DNA of 64,000 nt from Armigeres subalbatus (lineage: Eukaryota; Arthropoda; Insecta; Diptera; Culicidae): positions 435,635,260-435,699,259 of the forward strand of contig NC_085140.1 in the NCBI RefSeq assembly GCF_024139115.2. Reading direction: 5' to 3'. Below, one piece after another: positions 57,433 through 64,000 of the stretch (its first letter is position 1; the number at the start of each line of letters is the position of its first letter). A program made the position numbers and the translations under genes. The notes under the pieces were generated by a model. It saw nothing but the letters and a program-made list of their open reading frames with translations, made no database searches and was not told where the DNA came from.

Positions 57433-58433
57433 TACATTTTGGCTGTTCCGCCCTTTTCAAATGTTGGTCTAGAAACATCTCTGTACAGCTGGCCGTGATC
57501 ATGTCATGCTCCGCTATGATCGCTGCCTTAGACCAGATTTTGGCACGCAATTACTGTTGGAATGTTGTCTAACACAGACATTTTGCCGTTACAAACAATT
57601 GCTGTTCGATAATTATGATCGCCGTCTCTAGAAACCGTTCAGGGTTTACCAACCCTCCTCTGTCTCCTCTTGCCTGGGCTTTAAATAAACACAGGGGTCA
57701 AGTAAATAATAACAATAATTTTCTAATAATAAATCAACAATTTTAAATGTAAAAGTTGCAATTTTTTCCATAAAATAGCCAAAATTTTCCCTCGAAAAAA
57801 AAAAATGAAATTTTCATAAATAAATCGAAATTAACAAATAGGAAGATTAAATTGTCTGCCATTACATGAATTAGAATCCCGTGTGGTGTACTGAATAAAT
57901 TCTAGATCAACATTTGAAAAGGGCGTAACCGCCAAAAAGTATTCCTTTTGATTCTTCGTCCACATATATAGCTACAGTCGACTCTCTACATCTCGATGTT
58001 CTATATCTCGATATCTCTCCCTATGTCGATGGTTTCCTTAGTCCCTTCAATCTAAATACATTTGGGCTTTCTACATCTCGATAACCTCCCTATCTCGATA
58101 TCTCCCTATCTCGATGGGTTCTGATCATATTTTGTTCAGGAATCACTCTCCTTATGTCGATATGTTCAAATTTTTAGGCTACTAGACCATCTTCGGACAA
58201 TAACAAATACATCAACAACAGGAAATGACATTTGTTTTGTTGTCGTTTTTCATAGTAACGAGCTTTTTTGGATCTAGTACCCATTTCAATTTTCCTTCCA
58301 TTCCTTGATCTCTCCCTATCTCGATGGTCCCTTCAATATCGAGATGTGGAGAGGCGACTGTATACATGTAGACAAAGAATCAGAAGGAATAAATTTTGGC
58401 TGTTACGCCCTTTTCAAAAGATGGTCTAGAATT
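57433..58433. repeat. three alternating copies of a ttttggctgt...cccttttcaaa sequence
   Basis: The ~40-65-bp sequence 'ttttggctgttccgcccttttcaaa-gttggtctaga' occurs in + orientation at about 57433-57475, inverted at about 57902-57972, and in + orientation again at about 58363-58433. The first pair encloses ~430 bp and the second pair encloses the pogo-type MITE at 57975-58360. This fits ends of one TIR family in adjacent or duplicated copies. No coding sequence. Confidence 0.6.
57975..58360. mobile_element. 386-bp pogo-type MITE with TA duplication
   Basis: The termini cagtcgactctctacatctc and the inverted right end (gagatgtggagaggcgactg) pair over ~25 bp and are flanked by TA at 57973-57974 and 58361-58362. 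The interior repeats 'ccctatctcgat' several times. It resembles the element at 12973-13151 (CAGTC start, TA target, 'tcgatat' inner motif) and belongs to the same pogo/Tigger-like class. Confidence 0.8.
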
Positions 58434-58439
58434 ATACAA

Positions 58440-60281
58440 TGCATACTATGTTCAAGTTATCGATGATATTTCTCAACTGAAGATCATAAAATTACAAATA
58501 TTTTCCATCAATTTGCTTCCATTTTCGTATCCTCATAAAAGCAAGCAGTTTTCAAGTAAGAAACGGAAAACTTATCTGTTAATACATTAAATTTTATATA
58601 GTGGAAGTATCTAGTGTACGAGTCAAAACTAGTATCGAACTCTCATAATTCAACCGAAGATGAATTTTCTTTGAATCTTTTCCAATATACCAATAAAGCT
58701 GAGGTGTCAAATGGTAATTACTAAGCTGCTTCGACCGAAGCTCGTGTAATGAATTATAGGTTCACCAGCTGCAGAGGCATTTTACAAGTTTCTTGGTAGC
58801 TCCTAAATTGCGAATAGCGATTCGATTGACATGCATTAGTTTCAAATCAGCTTGAACACACACTGGTCTTTAGCTTAGTGCTGCCACCACCGGTATAACA
58901 ACCCTGCACAAAAGCGTAAGTGAAAGTAGCTAATTCTCGGAACTGTACCTTGCGTGACAACCGTCATTATGATACGCATGTGGTACGACGAATGCCGTCA
59001 TCATTTGAAGGTTTATCTCCGTCAAGGGTTCCCACGTTCAACCTTCGTTCGTCGTCACCATCATTAGAATAAGTGGCCTTGTAATGTGACCTATTGAGAC
59101 CTCAACACCCGACTGTTGGACGCCACACCATGCCGTCATTTGTAGTCAAACATGACTCCTGTGACCATCGGCATCGCCCTATAGAACCCTTGGGACTTAG
59201 TTTTTCAAAGCAAAGACAAAGAACTCTGTTGGGATACACACCGAATCGGATACCGATCGATCGAAAAAAGTAGCGAAAAATTATAATTGCTAATAGCAGA
59301 CACCACTGCAGTACACTGCTTCACGTCTGACCTGACTGTGGGACGACCGATGCGATGTCGCCGTCGCCCGATCCGGGATGGAAATTAATTAACCATCACG
59401 GCGATAATGGAAACAGCACCCGGGCACGCGAGATCAACGACGACAGCCAAGGCAGCAGCATTTCGCATCAGACACGGAAGGTCCTTCTTTTATTCCGTGA
59501 TCCCAGCGATCAAAACAGCAGCAGCCAGCAACGGCCATCAGGACCATAGATCCGCCTCCGCAGAGGTACAAATTTTCGCCTTGTCTTGTCGTCGTCGTCG
59601 TTGGTCGTCCTCGTGTTACACTTCGGACCCTTGCCTTGGAGAGACCCAGAAAAATTTATGAAACAGTTAACAAACTCACGATAATTTATGGATATTATTC
59701 CCGAATACCTTGCTCTCTGGTGTGTCGTGGCGCTCCATACCACCAAACCGGGGAATGGTGCAAGAGCTGGGCCTACTCAACGGCTGTTAACGGCCAATAA
59801 CGTCACCACCATGCAAGTAATATAATCATACTGGAGGAAGGAAGCGAGGATTTTCACTTCAGGCGTTTAATTTGAAATTGTACTCTATTTGTAAATTATT
59901 CAAATTACTGCCGAAAACTTAACCGATAAAGAAATTGTTCGCATGAAAATAAAGAAAAAAATCTCCGAAAACACGTCTTTGCATCAGTAAGAAGATGGGA
60001 CTTATAATAGAAAGTATTTTTTTGTTAATGCACGAAGCTCTGTTGACTGGTTCATTGGCAAGTGTTGCGATCGTGCCATGAATTAATTTTACTCATAAAT
60101 GAATCAGTGCTCAGAACGCTTCTAAATTCATTCTTATGAAACTCTGGTTTTCCAAAAACACAAAACAAAATCTGTCAAAGCGGTCCCAATTCCCAATTTA
60201 CAATTGATGGTGAAAATTGAAAATTTCAGCTCCATTTTCATATGTGTCGAAAACAAACATTGATTTAGTATTTATCTCATC
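58440..60281. other. low-repeat stretch; GC-richer at 58850-59830
   Basis: No TIR or array was recognised. A + frame at 59355-59549 starts at an ATG (MSPSPDPGWKLINHHGDN) and is Ser/Gln/Asp-rich. It might be an exon or untranslated leader of a neighbouring gene, but no splice donor or domain supports it. A (gtc)n run lies near 59588-59602. Function unknown. Confidence 0.3.
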
Positions 60282-60292
60282 TGAAAAAATAT

Positions 60293-60752
60293 TATTTATT
60301 TATCATCAGACTAAGGCCGGAGTGGCCTGTGCTGCACAGGCCATGGCTGCACCATGGCTGCACTTCGCCAACCACGCAGTCTGCGGAGGGTCCGCAAGTC
60401 GTCCTCCACCTGATCGATCCACCTTGCCCGCTGTGCACCTCGCCTTCTTGTTCCCGTCGGATCGTTGTCGAGAACCATTTTCACCGGATTACTGTCCGAC
60501 ATTCTGGCTACGTGCCCGGCCCACCGCAGTCTTCCGATTTTCGCGGTGTGAACGATGGATGGTTCTCCCAACAGCTGATGCAACTCGTGGTTCATTCGCC
60601 TCCTCCACGTACCGTCCGCCATCTGCACCCCACCATAGATGGTACGCAACACTTTCCTTTCGAAAACTCCCAGTGCGCGTTGGTCCTCCACGAGCATCGT
60701 CCAGGTCTCGTGTCCGTAGAGAACTACCGGTCTAATAAGCGTTTTGTAGATA
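60293..60752 (-). mobile_element. 5'-truncated RTE-like LINE family A with 11-bp TSD
   Basis: The - strand reads from RPVVLYGHETWTML-type sequence near 60752 through VFERKVLRTIYGGV, RRRMNHELHQL, LRWAGHVARMSD and RRGAQRARWIDQ to the tail at 60293. Frame is intact until the last ~60 bp, where a 'ccatggctgca' duplication and a deletion alter the C-terminus. The 11-bp direct repeat tgaaaaaatat at 60282-60292 and 60753-60763 marks the insertion. It is the 3' 460 bp of the family represented at 16080 and 51316. Confidence 0.85.
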
Positions 60753-60975
60753 TGAAAAAATATAAAATTGTTAAATGATGGCTTGTTTTCACTTATTATA
60801 AGACTTGACTCCGAAAGTTTATTTTAGTACTTTGTTTGAGGAATTCTCCTTGTCCGCTCTGAAAGGTGAGGTTCTGACTTTATGAGAATATGTTAAATAA
60901 TATTAACATAATGAACCGTCTAAGACGAATTAAGTACTGTCCATTTAATTCCACCAGTCAATTTTCGTTATCTTT

Positions 60976-61018
60976 GCAGATACGTATTTCGACCACAACT
61001 GTGTGGTCGTCTTCAGTG
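60976..61018 (-). ncRNA. hammerhead-like motif, left arm
   Basis: Mirror copy on the - strand of the motif at 61064-61106, with identical core and helix II. The predicted cut is between 60979 and 60978. Confidence 0.5.
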
Positions 61019-61063
61019 TTTTGTACTTGACTCGACTGAAGACTGAAGAAACGACTGAAGAAA

Positions 61064-61106
61064 CACTGAAGACGACCACACAGTTGTGGTCGAAATACGT
61101 ATCTGC
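61064..61106 (+). ncRNA. hammerhead-like motif, right arm (8-bp helix II)
   Basis: CA-CTGAAGA followed by CGACCACA-CAGT-TGTGGTCG, AAA, TACGTA, TC, TGC. Helix II is longer and has changed on both sides relative to the copies at 38975 and 40894 while staying paired. Stem I is short (CA/TG). The predicted cut is between 61103 and 61104. Confidence 0.5.
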
Positions 61107-61206
61107 AAAGATAACGAAAATTAACTGGTGGAATTAAATGGACAGTACTTAATTCGTCTTAGACGGTTTAATACATTCCACTAAACGAGCTTAATATATT
61201 TTTCTG

Positions 61207-61903
61207 ATTAACATAATGGTTTATTTGTGAAACGAATTTCTTTAAAAATAAAATTGTTATGTTACGAAATTTAGTGAGTCGAGTATTGCGACACGTCTTT
61301 ATTGTTAGTGTTATTAGTGGAAGATAAGATTGCAACACTTTCAAATATCATTAGCTGCATTTTCCTATCGCTTAGATCACTACGTAACAATCATTAGGCA
61401 GTTTAACTAAATGCGCTTCTGTTGTTGCTGTTAACTACGAGTGATAAATAACAGTAGGGTCAGCGCAATTTGCTACTTGTACATCAACAAATGGTAATTG
61501 AATCCAATAAAAAATCATACCATCCAATTAGTTCATCATTACTTCGCATCGCATATAATTTTCCATAGTAAACTTCTCTTGCTGCTGCATCAAATTTGCA
61601 GACGGCACCCGCGAACAAATTAGAACCGTTGAATAATTGGCGCTGCTAAGTGGCCAAGAAATTAATTTCTCAATTACAGCGAGCCCCCCTGCTCCGCCTC
61701 ACTCCATGTCCGTGCCTAAGCTAATGAGTTGCTCCGCACATGGATCATCAATTCCAGCTGCGACTGGGCGCAAAAAATCGCTCATCATTTCTCCCAACGT
61801 GTGCTCACGCCCAGCACCTAGGCAAATACACTCATTGATCACCATTCACCGCCCCGTTTATTGAAAGCTCAACTCAACCTCTCCCATCGATTCTCATCCA
61901 CAG
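61207..61903 (+). other. probable intron end upstream of the exon
   Basis: Non-coding sequence that ends in a pyrimidine-rich run and a cag acceptor (61901-61903) in front of the exon. No repeats were recognised. It presumably belongs to a long intron that includes some of the elements to the left, but the position of the previous exon is unknown. Confidence 0.5.
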
Positions 61904-62169
61904 GACGAACAGCATCCGGGGTCGAACGGCAGCGGCAGCACCCATGGCCCCTCGGGTCCCACGGCGAACCACAACACACCGGGACTGCCGGGGATGCTGC
62001 CCAACAACAGCAACCTGACTCAAGCGGGCCTGGAGGAGTACAGCCGCTCGTACTACGAGCAAACCGTCCAGATGTACCACCACCAGAAGCAGTCCTCCTA
62101 TGCCCAATCCGAGGGCTACCACAGCTACGTGTCCAGTTCGGATTCCAGCTCGACGCCGTTCCTCGATCG
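61904..62169 (+). CDS. internal coding exon of an unidentified host gene
   Basis: The segment is open in one frame from the cag acceptor to a strong gtgagt donor at 62170. It has 88 full codons plus two bases, so the next exon joins in phase 2. The translation begins DEQHPGSNGSGSTHG, continues LPGMLPNNSNLTQAGLEEYS and a Tyr/His/Gln-rich part (YYEQTVQMYHHQKQS), and ends SSSDSSSTPFLDR. The reading frame closes at a TGA that overlaps the donor, so splicing is required. Codon use is GC-rich at third positions, unlike the whole neighbourhood, which supports real coding. The low-complexity Gly/Asn/Ser/Tyr composition suggests a disordered linker in a regulatory or scaffold protein. I do not recognise the gene. 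It is exon-only evidence; start and end of the gene lie outside the window. Confidence 0.75.
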
Positions 62170-64000
62170 GTGAGTTTCCTTTGCCATTATTATTTTTTTT
62201 TTCATTCGTTCCACCTCCGGCTGTCAATCTCGGGCGAGGTGGAACTTGTTTCATCTTCACGCGTGCTTGTTTGCGGGGATCGTGCGTTTCAATTAACTGC
62301 GCGCAGCGTAAGAACTGCACTGATATGGGGCACATTCTTGCCAATCGGACGTGATTCTTTGTGGCTAGCGAGCCATAGAACACCTGAAGCGAATGGTCAC
62401 GCAGTCGTCGTCGTCGTCGGGGCGATAAAGGCAAAACATGATCATAAATCTGTGTTCAGATGAAGGTTGGTTGGGCGGCGACCGGCTATGGCTAAGCGAA
62501 CTAATTTGCATACCGAGACAACAACGATGTGAGTGCTTCTTATTCGGAATGGGTGAGCGAATTTTGCTGGGAAGGGAAATATATGTACGGGCGATGTGCG
62601 ATAAAATGGGTGAGTGGTTTCCGACGAATCAAATGGGTCTGCGGTAACGAGAATAGATCGATCCTCGAGATAAGTGCGACTGTGGTTGGCTATTCGGGGA
62701 AGGGTAAGGAATGTAACTGTTACCGTTTTTCTTGTATTTAGCGCTATTCTGAACGGTAATGATACAATGTTGATTCTCTGACAATTCGCTGGCCAATGTT
62801 GTGCGAGATCAGATAAGGGATTTAGAATGTATGACTCCGTTCGTTGCGCTGTTTTATTTGGATAGGATTATCAAATTCAAATGGAGTGGAATTCACTTGT
62901 TGCGTTCTGATATATAGTTTTGATCATTAAGTTGTACAACTGTCATGTATAAACTGACATTTTGAAATTTGTACCGATATGAATATCAGACAGAATGTTG
63001 CCATCTAACCTTTTGATAGTGCAGTAATTCAAATGTGTCTATTTGAGTACTTTTTTCTAATCAAGAGCTACGAGAGCCTTGGTCCGAGCCATTTCTTCCA
63101 AATCCATGAAGATGTAGTGAAATGAAATTGGTGATTATTTGGCTACTGTGCCTGGAAATTGGGAAGCATACGCTTTAATGGGGTCATTGTTCAACTCTGA
63201 CTGACGGAATGCTTGGCTGCCTGCTCATTATGAACACCAACACTTCGTGGCCGTGCGGATAGGGAGGTCAATCGTGTAAACGCATATACTCTCACCCCGG
63301 TAAGGAGAAAACTTTTTGTGATACGAAAAATTATCCACTGGTCCACTGGGTATCCTGTTTGTTGTTTCATGCTAGGTTCGACCTCTGATAGAAGACGGTG
63401 ATTCTGTATTTAACACCAAGACCGTATATAAGACAAAGTGGTGCATAACAGGACTGTCTCGCTTCCTGAATACATTAATTTTACTCGAATGCATCCTAGA
63501 ACTGTGGAGTTTAATCCGACTGTAGGCAAGCGGGAGCCACTTTGGGCACCTTATGCCATTTGATGGTTCACTGCATGTCTGTCGAAATATAGCCCGATTG
63601 CTTTGATTATTAATAATGCGACCATCGGTTGTGGTTCACATTGGGCCTACTTTGATGGTTTAGAAGCATTTGAATATTTGCTTTGTATAGTAAACGGCAA
63701 GTGCTGTTTCACTGCCACACAAGAACTATAAATTATCACTTTACCAATAAGATTTGTTTTTCCTTGTTGGGTATTTTAATCACTGCGACCATTTGTTAGA
63801 TCTTAGCCAAGATATCAACAACAACCAATGAGATACTAGCATGTTTGAAGTGCTTATTCCAGGGTTTGAAAATGAATGAAAACGCTCTTGATAGAACGAA
63901 CAACGATAAAAGAGAGGCAAAAACCTCTTCGAATCATAACAAGCCATGAAAACAAAACTATCGCACTTGTATACAAGTTGAAAAAAAAAACTGATTCGGA
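62170..64000 (+). other. intron downstream of the exon
   Basis: Begins gtgagt and runs to the window end without a further recognisable exon. Frames here (for example 61861-62463 and 62438-62741) are shifted relative to the exon and are chance. No transposable element was recognised in these 1.8 kb, which is low for this window. Confidence 0.5.

Larger units (their letters stand above)
60914..61206 (+). mobile_element. hairpin retroelement with hammerhead-like motifs, second full copy
   Basis: Inverted arms of 108 bp (60914-61021 and 61061-61168) pair almost perfectly around a 39-nt loop that has internal ctgaagaaac duplications. A ~38-nt one-sided tail follows (acattccactaaacgagc...). The 12-bp target-site duplication attaacataatg lies at 60902-60913 and 61207-61218. 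The plan is the same as at 40762-41035, but the arm sequence differs widely outside the core, so it represents another subfamily. No protein is encoded. Confidence 0.75.

Noticed and set aside
61861..62463. 200-codon open frame across the exon region
   Set aside because: It is in a different frame from the exon, has no meaningful composition, and ignores the acceptor and donor that bound the 61904-62169 segment.

Overview
The window is eukaryotic and looks like a mosquito of the genus Aedes, most likely Ae. aegypti or a close relative. The evidence is AT-rich sequence, almost no open host coding sequence, several SINEs that match my memory of the Aedes Feilai type, APE-type non-LTR retrotransposons with short-repeat tails, and a dense nest of inverted-repeat elements. 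No bacterial-style gene, operon or CRISPR array is present. The species call is inference from repeat content.

Host coding sequence: the only convincing host coding segment is one internal exon on the + strand at 61904-62169, with a good acceptor and donor. It encodes a Gly/Asn/Ser/Tyr-rich low-complexity segment. The rest of the window is therefore probably intron and/or intergenic DNA of that gene and its neighbours. Low-repeat islands (about 13.2-15.2, 26.6-28.2, 45.0-49.2, 58.5-60.2 and 61.2-64.0 kb) may hold regulatory DNA, but I could not identify specific elements in them.

Layout. 0-6.2 kb: a 2.2-kb inverted-repeat element, degenerate simple repeats and two MITEs. 7.7-10.6 kb: LINE remnants and an 8-bp-TSD MITE. 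10.95-13.15 kb: a 1.15-kb TIR element with internal repeats and a pogo-type MITE. 15.2-16.9 kb: a 617-bp tRNA-headed SINE with a 22-bp TSD, then a truncated RTE-like LINE split by a Feilai-type SINE. 19.2-24.5 kb: a 5.3-kb hAT-like element containing a second TIR element that contains a LINE. 29.5-31.3 kb: a small LTR retrotransposon with identical-looking LTRs, a 5-bp TSD and a 51-bp tandem array inside. 31.4-39.9 kb: TIR elements, LINE fragments and a decayed pogo/Tigger-type transposase. 38.9-41.0 kb and 60.9-61.2 kb: a family of hairpin retroelements carrying hammerhead-like motifs. 41.4-44.9 and 53.5-56.9 kb: two near-complete RTE-like LINEs. 49.3-53.1 kb: a twin MITE and two ~150-bp satellite arrays interrupted by a SINE and a LINE.

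The mobile elements form nested layers that can be ordered in time by their target-site duplications. The most interesting group is the hairpin family: two ~110-bp arms head to head, a ~37-nt single-sided tail, 11-12-bp target-site duplications and a CUGAAGA...GAAA motif in each arm. This combination suggests a non-autonomous Penelope-like retroelement. The second is the compact LTR element whose interior is dominated by a dimeric 51-bp minisatellite.
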